A stretch of 64,000 nt of DNA, taken from assembly GCA_047602185.1 (NCBI GenBank), contig JASGHY010000001.1:5208001-5272000 (forward strand), in the 5' to 3' direction. A program made the translations under genes and the position numbers. The stretch is from PMP191F sp047602185. Its GTDB lineage: Bacteria; Bacteroidota; Bacteroidia; Chitinophagales; Chitinophagaceae. Below the pieces are notes generated by a model, which made no database searches, had not been told where the DNA came from, and saw only the letters and a program-made list of their open reading frames with translations. Below, in pieces: positions 42,501-51,004 of this stretch; position 1 is the first letter of the stretch; every line of letters begins with the position of its first letter.

Positions 42501-43345
42501 AGGAGTTTGCGATACCTATTGATAAGTTTGGCGAGGCTGACAGAAAAGACCACCTGCGTAAACTTTTATTCCCTTTCATCCTGCGTCGTACCAAAGAGCA
42601 GGTAGCAAAAGATCTTCCTGCTAAAACAGAAACAATTCTGTATTGCGAAATGGAAGATGAGCAACGTAATATATATGATGCTTACCGCAACGACTTCCGC
42701 GATAAGATCATGGGTACTATTGAACAGCAGGGTATTCAACGCAGCCAGTTAACCATTTTGCAGGGCCTCATGAAATTGCGGCAGATCTGCGACTCTCCTG
42801 CCATCCTCAATGAATCAGAAAAATTTCCTAATCACTCCATCAAGCTGGAAGAGATAGGTCGTGAGATAACCGAAAATATCGGTGATCACAAAGCGTTGAT
42901 CTTTTCCCAGTTCCTTGGTATGCTGGGACTCATCAAAGAAAAGCTCAAAGAACTGGAAGTTGATTTTGAATACTTTGATGGCAGCACTTCGGCTATAGAC
43001 AGGGAAAAAGCAATTCAGCGTTTCCAGAACGATCCAAATTGTCGTGTGTTCCTTATCTCACTAAAAGCAGGTGGTGTGGGTTTGAACCTCACCGCTGCGG
43101 ACTATGTATATATAGTAGATCCCTGGTGGAACCCTGCAGTAGAGCAACAGGCTATTGACCGTACTCACCGTATTGGTCAAACCAAGAATATTTTTGCTTA
43201 CCGCATGATCTGTAAGGATACCATTGAAGATAAAATATTACAACTGCAGGATCGTAAGCGCTTACTGGCCAAGGATCTGATCACTGATGATGAGGGCTTT
43301 GTGAAATCGCTTACACGCGAAGATGTGGAATACCTGTTTAGCTAA
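39572..43345 (+). CDS. SNF2-family DEAD/DEAH-box ATPase with N-terminal SWIM zinc finger
   Basis: A 1257-residue bacterial Swi2/Snf2 ATPase. A SWIM zinc finger sits near residues 72-88 (CACPYNLGDICRHEA). A long central region of about 700 residues is not annotated by motif. The helicase core follows: Walker A DDMGLGKTIQALSYL at about 822, DESQAIKNP at about 918, then the C-terminal lobe with FSQFLGMLGLIKEKL, YFDGSTSAIDREKAIQRFQ and QAIDRTHRIGQTKN. Such proteins translocate on double-stranded DNA and remodel RNA polymerase or DNA-bound complexes. Full SWIM-SNF2 proteins are common in this phylum. A hairpin follows 55 nt after the stop. Confidence 0.93.
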   Translation: MALPHIIKYVYTNGTDEVIRRGKKIHAIGYVELVDYDELLDSVTFRVKDDSYSTYYKVNIQKFKDPRTLSVRCACPYNLGDICRHEAAALIQLQEMLDKNMLRAEDVEYDQRHTVVKMKFIDLKTLRLLCSADVYTEAEQYLRTQRADIEYAQDEMVKATVTINNEAYKVVIRKNEERNFDTSCEYEDRQHPLCLPKVIVFLQLLNAYGPYYFDSIRNWDKEKNKLLEMYGYSLSDNLEGKFEFTYKDGKPFLRVLDTSIKRVSPQDLAKARPKPVPVAEAEVVTENEEEVAAKPKQSQQRVGVVFNFNVENYPGFVLDAISGEANEEITAYTGKIEKLDLAKFINMEVYDEPDKQLIPALRKMQDGEVTKFLNRNSPFSGIWENIIHHEEDDLPEETKALMVEYLHPKLKKLFTDIAASPFVYYLNGNKPFKTENLHTAGIVTDFITPYFKVNTNGKNYEIECWVKLNGQQVPVTENYISSSLLFFHDSNLFLWDKPEGVNLVNKFSNKGKLVFNKADWPQQLREFVLPLTKDYHVEFESSLISEVKDGDPEKRVVLQEKGDYLVMQPLFSYKGFETKPGGKDELVIPDGDKVLVVHRNKEKEQLFVGKLEALHSGFIRPEGGQQLALKGNEVLKNNWFFLFVDAMKEMKVPVFGFDALKNFRFNTAKPQTKIHISSNTDWFDARVDIVFGDQKVTIADVKKALANRQQFVPLQDGTLGILPEEWIKKYSLLFRVGEGKQNQLRLSKFHMSVIDELYENRNEEELVLKLEEKYEQLRNFNNIKEIEVLPHLQDILRPYQAHGYHWLNYLSEIGWGGILADDMGLGKTIQALSYLNYYKEHHGKLNALVVCPTTLMFNWQNEIRKFTPTLTSYMHHGSERTRDKEQFTNVDIVITTYGTLRSDIKLMVDIPFDYVVLDESQAIKNPSSKVTKAASLLNAKHRVCLSGTPLQNNTFDIFAQMNFLNPGMLGSIEFFRQEFAIPIDKFGEADRKDHLRKLLFPFILRRTKEQVAKDLPAKTETILYCEMEDEQRNIYDAYRNDFRDKIMGTIEQQGIQRSQLTILQGLMKLRQICDSPAILNESEKFPNHSIKLEEIGREITENIGDHKALIFSQFLGMLGLIKEKLKELEVDFEYFDGSTSAIDREKAIQRFQNDPNCRVFLISLKAGGVGLNLTAADYVYIVDPWWNPAVEQQAIDRTHRIGQTKNIFAYRMICKDTIEDKILQLQDRKRLLAKDLITDDEGFVKSLTREDVEYLFS

Positions 43346-43400
43346 ACCTTGTTTAGTAGAGCCGCAGGCAACTGGTTTACACCTTATTAATATATTCTCT

Positions 43401-43422
43401 ACCCCGGTATCCCTGCCGGGGT
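43401..43422 (+). terminator. Hairpin after the helicase gene, no T-tract
   Basis: ACCCCGG (43401-43407) pairs with CCGGGGT (43416-43422) across an 8-nt loop, but only TT follows. It may be a weak terminator of the helicase gene, or mark processing. I see no other terminator before the next gene. Confidence 0.35.
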
Positions 43423-43577
43423 TACGACGGTGGCATCTGTTTTTGCCCGTTCATCCAGACATTAGGCCTTTTCACCTGTAAATTGGGGGGAAGGATAATT
43501 TGTTAGGGTTTTATCCACAAGTTTGACAGCACCTCACCGTCTAACTTTTATCTTAAACATTTTTATCCATTAATTGC

Positions 43578-46500
43578 ATGAGCAGGAAATTGACTCTTTT
43601 ATTGTTGTTGGTGTGTGGTTTTTCAGTTGCATCATTTGCCCAGGGTGTTTCGGGCACAATAAAAGGTAAGCTGGTAGACACCATGTACAAAGAGACATTG
43701 GCTGACGCTACAGTAAACATTTTGAATCCGAAAGATTCATCAGTAGTAACGTTTGGTCTTTCAAATGCCCAGGGCGAATTTGCTATCAAAGGCCTTTCGT
43801 CTGGCAATTATCGTTTGATGATCAGTTACTCCGGATATAAAACGTATTCTCAGCGTTTTACTATTTCTCCCGAAAATTCTACTATCGACCTGGGAAAGGT
43901 GAATATGGAAAAGAAGGATGAAACACTTATGGAAGTAATTGTAGAAGCTCCACCCATTTCAGTAAAAAAAGATACAGTAGAATTCAGGGCCAGCGCATTT
44001 AAAGTAATGCCGAATGCAACAGCTGAAGACTTGTTGAAAAAGCTGCCAGGTGTTCAGGTAGATAAAGATGGAGGCGTAAAAGCTCAGGGTGAAGATATTC
44101 AGAAGATATATGTAGATGGAAAAGAGTTTTTTGGTACCGATCCTAAACTGGCTACCAAAAACATTACTGCTGATATGATTGAGTCTGTTCAGGTATTTGA
44201 CGACATGAGTGATCAGGCCAAGTTCACTAAAATAGATGACGGTAGCCGTTCAAAAACAATCAACATCAAATTAAAGAAAGACAAGCGCAACGGTTATTTT
44301 GGCCGTGCAGTTGCAGGTGGTGGTATCGGTGAAGATGATAAGTTCCGTTACGATGGAACGCTTAGCTTTAATAAATTCAATGGCGATCGCCGTATCTCAA
44401 TAGTTGGTGCTGCCAACAATATCAACAAACAGGGCTTTAACTACAGCGACATTTCTGGTGGCCTGGGTAACCGTGGTGGTGGCCTGGGTGGAGGTTTTAG
44501 CAGTGGCGGCGGTTTTGGTGGTAGTGGTGGCGGTGGCGGCGGCCGTGGTGGTAATGGCGGCGGGTTCAGCAGCCTTGGCAATAGTGCAAGTGGCGGTATT
44601 ACTAAAACACTTTCTGCCGGTCTTAACTATACTGATAAAATAGGAAGCAAAATAGATCTTACAGGTAGCTACTTCTTCTCTAATACCAATAACCATGCAG
44701 AGCAAACCATTCAACGTGTAACAAATTTTAAGCTGATTACACCTGACTCTACGTCAACGCAGGATGAGTTGAGTTTCTCTGATACTAAAAATCAGAACCA
44801 TCGTTTCAATATACGTCTGGAAGCTGCAATAGACTCTATGAACTCTATATTGTATACTCCTAATGCAACAATACAGCATTCTGAATCTGCAACTGATCAG
44901 GAGGATACTATTTACAGGCATACACCTGCAGAAGGAAAAGATTATCTGGCTACGCTTGCCAAAACCAGAAACACCAGTGAACGTAACAGCTACACTGTAA
45001 ATAACAACCTGCTATACCGTAAGAAGTTTAAGAAAACCGGTAGAACCCTGACATTAGGCTTGAATAATACGCTTAGTGATAATAAAGTAAACGGATATAC
45101 ATTGTCCCATTTACAATCCTTTAATTCTGCCGGAGCATTAATTCAGGATTCGACTCAGAATTTTATCAGCTATCAGCGTTCAAAATCCAATAATAATGTT
45201 GTAAGTGCTTCTTACACCGAACCTATTGGTAATAATAAGCTCATTGAGTTGAACTATGCTTATACCAACAATCATAGCACATCAGATAAAGATGCTTATA
45301 ACTTCAATGCGGGGTCCGGAAAGTATGACGACCCTAACCTTGTGCAAACAAACTATTTTGAAAATGACAATATAAAGCATCGTGGTGGCGCAAATTTCAG
45401 GGTGCAGACTAATAAATATAATTTCCAGGTTGGAGGTGCTGTAGAAGCCACACAGCTTACCAGCCATAGTATAAGGGCATTTACAGGTAAAGACACAACT
45501 ATAAAACAGAGTTTTTTAAACTTCCAGCCCATTGCGCGACTGAACTTTACCTTTAGCAGAACAAAGAACCTGCGAATCTCTTACATGGGAAGAACAAATC
45601 AACCCTCTATTTCACAATTGCAGGACGCACCGGATAATTCCAACCCCCTACAGATCAGTAACGGTAATCCGCTGTTGAAACAAGAATATTCAAACAATGT
45701 GAACCTTAACTATAGCACATTCAATCCTGCAACATTCAAATATTTGTCTGCTAATATCAACTTTAGCAACACAAGCAATAAGATTGTAAACAGTATTGAC
45801 ACAGTTCCCGCAAATTTAAAAGATCTTAGTACCGTACCTGGGGCACAGTATACAATTCCTGTAAACCTTAATGGTACGTTCTCTACATCTTCGTTTATAA
45901 CACTCGGTTTACCATTGAGAGGAAAATTGAAAGGAAGCAGTCTGAACTTTAATAACAACATCAGCTTTAACCGGAATGCGAGTTTGCTTAACAAGTTGCA
46001 GTATTATACCAATACGCTTTTAATTACACAAACTGCTGGCATTAACCTGGATATTAAAGGGTTGAACCTGGGATTGAACGGCAGCTTTACTTATAATGAT
46101 GTAACCTATTCCGGCTCAACGGCACAAGCTGCTCAGAAATATTATACACAGGTATATTCAACCAACGTTTCTTATACTTTCTTTAAACGCCTGGTGTTCT
46201 ATTCTGATTTTAACTACACTATTAATACCGGACGTGGAGAAGGGTTTAACCAAAGCGTACCTCTTTGGAACAGCAGTCTGGCATTACAGGTATTCAAAAA
46301 ACAGAACGGAGAAATTAAATTCTCTGTAAATGACCTGCTGAATCAGAATCAGAGCATTAGCCGTACAGTAGCTGACAACTACATACAAGATACCCGTTCA
46401 ATGGTATTGAAAAGATACTTTATGCTCACATTCACTTACAACCTCAATCGTGCAGGTGCGCAACAACAGCGTGGCCCAGGTATGAATATGCCACGTGGCA

Positions 46501-46586
46501 TGCAGCGTAGTATGGAAGGCGGTCAGGGCGGCGGTTTCCAAGGCGGCAATGGCGGCATGGGCGGCGGTATGCGCAACAACAATTAG
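43578..46586 (+). CDS. Outer-membrane beta-barrel protein with carboxypeptidase-regulatory-like domain (OMP_b-brl_3 type), Gly-rich insertion
   Basis: A 1002-residue exported protein (signal MSRKLTLLLLLVCGFSVASF). A carboxypeptidase-regulatory-like domain at about 24-110 (TIKGKLVDTMYKETLADATV; GLSSGNYRLMISYSGYKTY) precedes a plug-like region (VEAPPISVKKDTVEFRA; LLKKLPGVQVDKDGGVKA; FFGTDPKLATKNITADMIES) and a TonB-receptor-like barrel. The lack of an obvious TonB box puts it with the OMP_b-brl_3 group rather than SusC. Residues about 293-345 are almost pure Gly/Ser, and the last 45 residues are Gly/Met/Gln-rich. The gene has a paralogue 1.5 kb downstream. Confidence 0.92.
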   Translation: MSRKLTLLLLLVCGFSVASFAQGVSGTIKGKLVDTMYKETLADATVNILNPKDSSVVTFGLSNAQGEFAIKGLSSGNYRLMISYSGYKTYSQRFTISPENSTIDLGKVNMEKKDETLMEVIVEAPPISVKKDTVEFRASAFKVMPNATAEDLLKKLPGVQVDKDGGVKAQGEDIQKIYVDGKEFFGTDPKLATKNITADMIESVQVFDDMSDQAKFTKIDDGSRSKTINIKLKKDKRNGYFGRAVAGGGIGEDDKFRYDGTLSFNKFNGDRRISIVGAANNINKQGFNYSDISGGLGNRGGGLGGGFSSGGGFGGSGGGGGGRGGNGGGFSSLGNSASGGITKTLSAGLNYTDKIGSKIDLTGSYFFSNTNNHAEQTIQRVTNFKLITPDSTSTQDELSFSDTKNQNHRFNIRLEAAIDSMNSILYTPNATIQHSESATDQEDTIYRHTPAEGKDYLATLAKTRNTSERNSYTVNNNLLYRKKFKKTGRTLTLGLNNTLSDNKVNGYTLSHLQSFNSAGALIQDSTQNFISYQRSKSNNNVVSASYTEPIGNNKLIELNYAYTNNHSTSDKDAYNFNAGSGKYDDPNLVQTNYFENDNIKHRGGANFRVQTNKYNFQVGGAVEATQLTSHSIRAFTGKDTTIKQSFLNFQPIARLNFTFSRTKNLRISYMGRTNQPSISQLQDAPDNSNPLQISNGNPLLKQEYSNNVNLNYSTFNPATFKYLSANINFSNTSNKIVNSIDTVPANLKDLSTVPGAQYTIPVNLNGTFSTSSFITLGLPLRGKLKGSSLNFNNNISFNRNASLLNKLQYYTNTLLITQTAGINLDIKGLNLGLNGSFTYNDVTYSGSTAQAAQKYYTQVYSTNVSYTFFKRLVFYSDFNYTINTGRGEGFNQSVPLWNSSLALQVFKKQNGEIKFSVNDLLNQNQSISRTVADNYIQDTRSMVLKRYFMLTFTYNLNRAGAQQQRGPGMNMPRGMQRSMEGGQGGGFQGGNGGMGGGMRNNN

Positions 46587-46626
46587 GCAATGTTTAGGAA
46601 CATATAATGAAGACCGCTTACTCTAA

Positions 46627-46658
46627 GCAGAAAGGCTCCCGTTTGGGAGCTTTTCTGC
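46627..46658 (+). terminator. Likely terminator of the first barrel gene
   Basis: GCAGAAAGGCTCCC (46627-46640) pairs with GGGAGCTTTTCTGC (46645-46658), with one G-T pair, across a 4-nt loop. There is no long T-run after the stem, though the descending arm itself has TTTT, so it is a moderate candidate. Confidence 0.6.
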
Positions 46659-46785
46659 ATTACAGGGGTATTCAGATCTCAAAATGTCTCCACTCCGGGG
46701 TCAGAGCCTCTTTGGACTGCTCATCGCGGGCATATCAATGCAGCCACCATTAAAGGGTATTTAATGGGCCGTGAATAGGTAAAAG

Positions 46786-46829
46786 GTGGGATATACGTGG
46801 GATAAACCCGGGATAGGCCTGAGATAATC
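46786..46829. repeat. Four degenerate 11-bp tandem units
   Basis: Units start at 46786, 46797, 46808 and 46819: GTGGGATATAC, GTGGGATAAAC, CCGGGATAGGC and CTGAGATAATC. The common core is GGGATA, spaced exactly one helical turn, so a protein could bind the same face of the DNA at each. The last unit is the weakest match. Confidence 0.6.
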
Positions 46830-46978
46830 CTGCCCTGATTGCGGACCGTAACTGGCTAAAATGCACAAATAAGGCTGTTCCTGTTCTTATAGCCGCAGTC
46901 GGCATTTATTTCGTGGTTAGCGCATGAAACCCTGGAATCAAAAATCTTTTAAACCTGCATCCTGCAACTCTTTCGCAC

Positions 46979-47004
46979 AAAAAAGCCCCATCCGGAGATG
47001 AGGC
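46979..47004 (-). terminator. Minus-strand intrinsic terminator of the 54-residue gene
   Basis: On the minus strand GCCTCATC (47004-46997) folds with GATGGGGC (46992-46985), seven of eight pairs, across TCCG, and is followed by TTTTTT (46984-46979). It lies 73 nt after the stop of the small minus-strand gene, for which no other terminator is visible, and so supports that gene. Confidence 0.7.
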
Positions 47005-47076
47005 CAGCACATACAATTTGGTTTCAGAGGTAAGTGCTTAAACTTAAAATAGCTTTATGGAATAGGGGAAACTTTA

Positions 47077-47241
47077 CTAGTAAAAAAGGCGCTTGTTGTA
47101 CGATGGTCCGCTAATAGGCGATTGGCCTTTCATGATAACAGCAAACAGGCTTTTGAGAAACTGGCCAATGGTAGAAGGATGATAAACATTTTTGCAGATC
47201 CTGGTTCTGCGTACGTCATAATACATAGGATTTTTTTTCAT
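47077..47241 (-). CDS. Small basic protein, 54 residues, unknown function
   Basis: I found this short minus-strand gene by reading the gap. It starts at ATG 47241 (MKKNPMYYDVRRTRICKNVY) and ends at TAG 47077-47079 (last residues SGPSYNKRLFY). There is no signal peptide. It is basic and Tyr-rich, with a short hydrophobic stretch FLKSLFAVIM in the middle. Support comes from an AT-rich start context in agreement with neighbouring genes, codon choice without rare runs, and a terminator of the right strand 73 nt downstream. The promoter should lie between it and the divergent gene at 47386. I do not recognise a family. Confidence 0.6.
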   Translation of the reverse strand: MKKNPMYYDVRRTRICKNVYHPSTIGQFLKSLFAVIMKGQSPISGPSYNKRLFY

Positions 47242-47385
47242 TGATATTGGCTTGATTTAAGGGTAAATAATAATGAACAAGTGTGTAAAACGAAGATTGT
47301 ACCTGTTTATTGTGTTTGCCCGTTACCGTAATTTTCCTATTTCACAGGCTATTTATTTTTTCTATTTTTCGCCCAAATCCGTTCT

Positions 47386-47928
47386 ATGACAAAGATTGCC
47401 TGTTTATTATCTCTGTTGGCGATTACCTTACCAGCGCTGGCACAGGATGTATTTAGCAATCAGACTAATGCAGCGTTGCAAAAGGTAATACAGGACTACC
47501 CTAACCACTTCCGGAATATTAAAGGAGACCGCCTCTCTGATCAATCATACAAATCAAAAGTAGAGATACCGGGAGCCACTAACTGTGTACTTACCAGTTC
47601 CGACAACAATTTTAGCTGGAGTTGTGAGCTGGCATCAGTTACCGAATTCGATGCAGCACGTAAGCAGTTCCAGGAATCGTATAGCAAGATCCGTAATACC
47701 ATTGTTAAGATAGATGGTGAAAAACCATTTATTCTGAATGGCCGTTATGAAGCTCCGCAAAACAGTACCAGCCAACCATCCAGCGTAGTGTTTGAGTTAC
47801 TGCCTGCCCCTCCACACATGCAGCAATTGAAAGTAGAGCTGGTGCTGAACCATACCGATAAATGGAGAATTGTATTACAGGTGTACGACAAAAAAGACGC
47901 CGCGGTTCAAACCCTCACAAGCAAGTAA
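47386..47928 (+). CDS. Secreted protein of unknown function
   Basis: A 180-residue exported protein (signal MTKIACLLSLLAITLPALAQ). The mature part has LQKVIQDYPNHFRNIKGDRL, an internal Cys pair (NCVLTSSDNNFSWSCELAS), a helix with ARKQFQESYSKI and a C-terminal strand set (VVFELLPAPPHMQQLKVELV; KWRIVLQVYDKKDA). The two Cys could form a disulphide. Similar proteins are found as hypothetical exported proteins in Chitinophagaceae, as far as I recall. It lies between the two barrel paralogues and in the same direction, 148 nt upstream of the second, so co-expression is plausible. Confidence 0.68.
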   Translation: MTKIACLLSLLAITLPALAQDVFSNQTNAALQKVIQDYPNHFRNIKGDRLSDQSYKSKVEIPGATNCVLTSSDNNFSWSCELASVTEFDAARKQFQESYSKIRNTIVKIDGEKPFILNGRYEAPQNSTSQPSSVVFELLPAPPHMQQLKVELVLNHTDKWRIVLQVYDKKDAAVQTLTSK

Positions 47929-48076
47929 ATCTCAAAATACTGCTATTACAAGATCAGTAAATCTTATTCTTTAACCTTCATTAACATTAAAGCAAGCCTG
48001 TTTAACCTGCTTTGCTGACGTACAGAAATATTTTCGTGACTGAATTTCCCAGCCGGGAAACACGAAAAAAAACTGT

Positions 48077-50896
48077 ATGCGATATATCTACCTGCTTTTC
48101 CTGCTGCAAAGCATAGCCATGACAAGTTTAGCCCAGAACAAAGGTTCTATTAAGGGCATAGTATACGACACACTTGCAAAACAGCCGGTTCCCTCGGCCA
48201 CCATTACCGTACTAAAGAAAAAGGATTCTTCACTGGTAACCTTTACCATGACAGATAGCAAGGGCTATTTTGAAGTAACCGGTTTGCCGGATGGCGACCT
48301 GCGTTTGCTGATTACCCACATCAACTATCACAACACCAGCAAGGTCTTTACTATCGATGATGCACATAAAACCATCGATGCAGGTAATGTAGCGGTTACT
48401 GATTTAAGAAAGGTGCTGGATGAAGTGGTGATCACTGCCGAAGCCCCACCGGTTACCCTGGTGGGCGATACCATTCAGTACAATGCCGGCTCATTTAAAA
48501 CACCACCAAACTCCAATGTAGAGCAATTGCTGAAAAGGATGCCAGGCCTGGAAGTGGATAAGAACGGAACGATTACCGCACAGGGACAAAAAGTAAACCG
48601 CGTACTGGTAGATGGAAAAGATTTTTTTGGCAAGGATCCTAAAATGGCTACCCGGAATCTGCCCTCAGATGCAATAGACAAAGTACAGGTATTTGATAAG
48701 CTCAGCGATGCGGCCCAGCTAACAGGTTTTGATGATGGTAACAGTGAAAAGACCATTAACCTGAAGCTGAAGGAAGAAAAGAAAAAAGGAGCCTTTGGTA
48801 AGCTCACTGCTGGTGCCGGCACCAACGACAGGTACGAAGGACGTCTTAACGTTAATTCCTTTAAAGGAGCCCGCCAGTTATCTGTAATAGGCATGGGTAA
48901 TAATACCAATGCAGAAGGTTTCTCTTTTTCCGACATGCTTAGCTTCTCAGGTGGCCTCAATAAATTGTTGCAGGGCGGTGGCGGCTCTATTACGCTTAGC
49001 TCCAGCGACCCTATGGCATCAGCACTGGCCTCCAGTGGTACCAACAACACAGGTTTCAGAACAATCTGGGGCGGTGGTTTAAACTACAATAACATTATCG
49101 GTAAGAAGACACAGTTTACCAGTAACTACTTTTACAACCATTACAATCCCAATAGTGAAAAATGGGTAGAGCGGCAGTATTTTCTACCGGACTCCTCTTA
49201 CTTCTATAACCAGCATTCAAAATCAGATAATAACACCAATAGTCATCGGGTAAACATGAGTGCGGATATTGCGATCGATTCTTTGCATTCAATTAAAATA
49301 TCTCCTTCATTTGGTTATCAGCAGGCAAAAGTCAGATCGCTCAGCGATTATCAAACCTTATCGCAGGAAAAGCAACTTACCAATGCCGGTTCCAGCAATA
49401 GCTATACAGAGAACAGCGGGTATAATTTCGATAATGAAATACTGTTCCGAAAAAAGTTCCATCGCAAAGGCCGTACGCTTTCGCTCACATTACAAACCAG
49501 CTTCAACGGAAGCTCCGGTGATGGCAACCTGGTATCTGTAACAGATTTTTACCAGAACGGGCTTAAGACTACTGATTCTATCAACCAGCGAAACAAAACA
49601 TCTGCCGACATGCGCAGTTATAGCGCAAAGGCAGTTTACACAGAGCCGCTTTCAAGACTTTCGTTATTGGAACTGAGTGTGGGCCGCAGCAGTAGTAAAA
49701 GCAATTCAGAAAAGAAGACCTATGATTTTGACCTCAGCAGTGGCAAGTTTGATGACTTTAATGAAAGCCTGAGCAATAATTTTACCAATACCTACGGCTA
49801 TACCAATGCAGGCGTGAGGTTCCGCTATCAGCAGCGTAAATACAATATTGCCATTGGCATCAATGGTCAGAAGGCTGAACTGGAAGGAAAAGTGATCTCC
49901 GGAACCAAAGATTCCCTGATAGGAAAGACCTTTTATAACCTGCTGCCCAATGCGCGGGCGCAATATTCATTCAACAATTACAAGAAGCTGACATTGGTGT
50001 ATTCAGCATACACTACACAGCCTACCGTATCGCAATTGCAACCGGTACCTGATATCAGCAATCCTATCAGCATCCGTGAGGGTAATCCTGATCTGAAACA
50101 GGAGTACAGCAATACAGCACAGCTTTCTTTTACTTCAGTAGATCCGTTCAGAGGGAAAAGCCTGTTTATAAATGTAACGCTGCAGCAAACGCAGAACAAG
50201 ATCGTTAGCTATGACCAGATAGATGAAAAAGGTGTAAGAACAACAAAACCTGTGAACGTAGATGGTGTGTACAGTGCCCGTGCCGGCTTTAACCTGCGTT
50301 TACCATTACGCTTCATAAAAGGGAATGTCTCTTTTAATGCCAGTTCAAACTATAACAGGGGCAAACAGTTTATCAACACGGTGGCCAATAACATCAGCAC
50401 TATTACGGTTGGTCCTTCTGTACGTGTAAGCTCCTTCCCTACAGAAAAGCTGGAATTAATAGTACAGGGAGGACTTAACTATACCAGGTCTGCTTATTCA
50501 CTGCAGTCATCCCTTAACACTAAATATGTTTCACAGAATTATGAAGCGGAGATCAACTGGCAATTGCCTGCTGATTTTTACCTCAGCACTGACTTAACTT
50601 ATACAGTCAACAATCAACTGGGCTCTGGTTTCAATGCAAGGGTACCTATCTGGACAGCTTCTTTCAGCAAGCAGTTCCTGAAATACAAACGTGGTGAAAT
50701 TAAGGTGAGTGCATTTGACCTGCTGAACAGGAATGTGGGAATTAGCCGCAGCAGTAACCAGAACTATATTGAAGATTCACGTGTAACCAACCTGCAACGT
50801 TTCTTTATGCTCAGCTTTACTTATAGCCTGAGCAGGTTTGGCAAAGGTGGTGGTGTGCAGATGGGTGGTGACCGTGCGGTAATGCTCTCAAACTAA
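48077..50896 (+). CDS. Outer-membrane beta-barrel protein with carboxypeptidase-regulatory-like domain (OMP_b-brl_3 type), paralogue
   Basis: A 939-residue exported protein (signal MRYIYLLFLLQSIAMTSLAQ) with the same layout as the gene at 43578. A regulatory-like domain (SIKGIVYDTLAKQPVPSATI; GLPDGDLRLLITHINYHN) precedes a plug-like region (LLKRMPGLEVDKNGTITA; FFGKDPKMATRNLPSDAIDK) and a long beta-barrel ending FFMLSFTYSLSRFGKGGG. It lacks the Gly-rich insertion of its paralogue but has a shorter Gly/Ser stretch near 295-325. The two copies align over their full length by eye. Cargo is unknown. It ends in a good hairpin. Confidence 0.92.
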   Translation: MRYIYLLFLLQSIAMTSLAQNKGSIKGIVYDTLAKQPVPSATITVLKKKDSSLVTFTMTDSKGYFEVTGLPDGDLRLLITHINYHNTSKVFTIDDAHKTIDAGNVAVTDLRKVLDEVVITAEAPPVTLVGDTIQYNAGSFKTPPNSNVEQLLKRMPGLEVDKNGTITAQGQKVNRVLVDGKDFFGKDPKMATRNLPSDAIDKVQVFDKLSDAAQLTGFDDGNSEKTINLKLKEEKKKGAFGKLTAGAGTNDRYEGRLNVNSFKGARQLSVIGMGNNTNAEGFSFSDMLSFSGGLNKLLQGGGGSITLSSSDPMASALASSGTNNTGFRTIWGGGLNYNNIIGKKTQFTSNYFYNHYNPNSEKWVERQYFLPDSSYFYNQHSKSDNNTNSHRVNMSADIAIDSLHSIKISPSFGYQQAKVRSLSDYQTLSQEKQLTNAGSSNSYTENSGYNFDNEILFRKKFHRKGRTLSLTLQTSFNGSSGDGNLVSVTDFYQNGLKTTDSINQRNKTSADMRSYSAKAVYTEPLSRLSLLELSVGRSSSKSNSEKKTYDFDLSSGKFDDFNESLSNNFTNTYGYTNAGVRFRYQQRKYNIAIGINGQKAELEGKVISGTKDSLIGKTFYNLLPNARAQYSFNNYKKLTLVYSAYTTQPTVSQLQPVPDISNPISIREGNPDLKQEYSNTAQLSFTSVDPFRGKSLFINVTLQQTQNKIVSYDQIDEKGVRTTKPVNVDGVYSARAGFNLRLPLRFIKGNVSFNASSNYNRGKQFINTVANNISTITVGPSVRVSSFPTEKLELIVQGGLNYTRSAYSLQSSLNTKYVSQNYEAEINWQLPADFYLSTDLTYTVNNQLGSGFNARVPIWTASFSKQFLKYKRGEIKVSAFDLLNRNVGISRSSNQNYIEDSRVTNLQRFFMLSFTYSLSRFGKGGGVQMGGDRAVMLSN

Positions 50897-50930
50897 TATA
50901 AACGGGGTAAAACAAACCAACAAGAACAAG

Positions 50931-50960
50931 CGGCGGACCTGGAAACGGGTTCGCCGTTTT
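50931..50960 (+). terminator. Terminator of the second barrel gene
   Basis: CGGCGGACCT (50931-50940) pairs with GGGTTCGCCG (50947-50956), eight of ten pairs, across a 6-nt loop, and TTTT follows. It lies 35 nt after the stop. Confidence 0.75.
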
Positions 50961-51004
50961 GCTACAGGGCTGAACCTTTTTATTACTGTGGCTGTTATGG
51001 TGGT

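Larger units (their letters stand above)
46587..47076. other. 490-nt gap after the first barrel gene
   Basis: The gap contains the barrel-gene terminator at 46627, an 11-bp phased repeat at 46786-46829 and the minus-strand terminator at 46979-47004. No coding frame of note is seen in the remaining sequence. Confidence 0.5.

Noticed and set aside
44470..44600. GGTGGC-rich stretch considered as a CRISPR-like or satellite repeat
   Set aside because: It is in frame inside the barrel gene and encodes the Gly/Ser-rich insertion. There are no regular spacers.
48475..49050. Minus-strand frame of 191 codons inside the second barrel gene
   Set aside because: It lies wholly within the plug and barrel coding sequence, and its translation is hydrophobic low-complexity shadow sequence.
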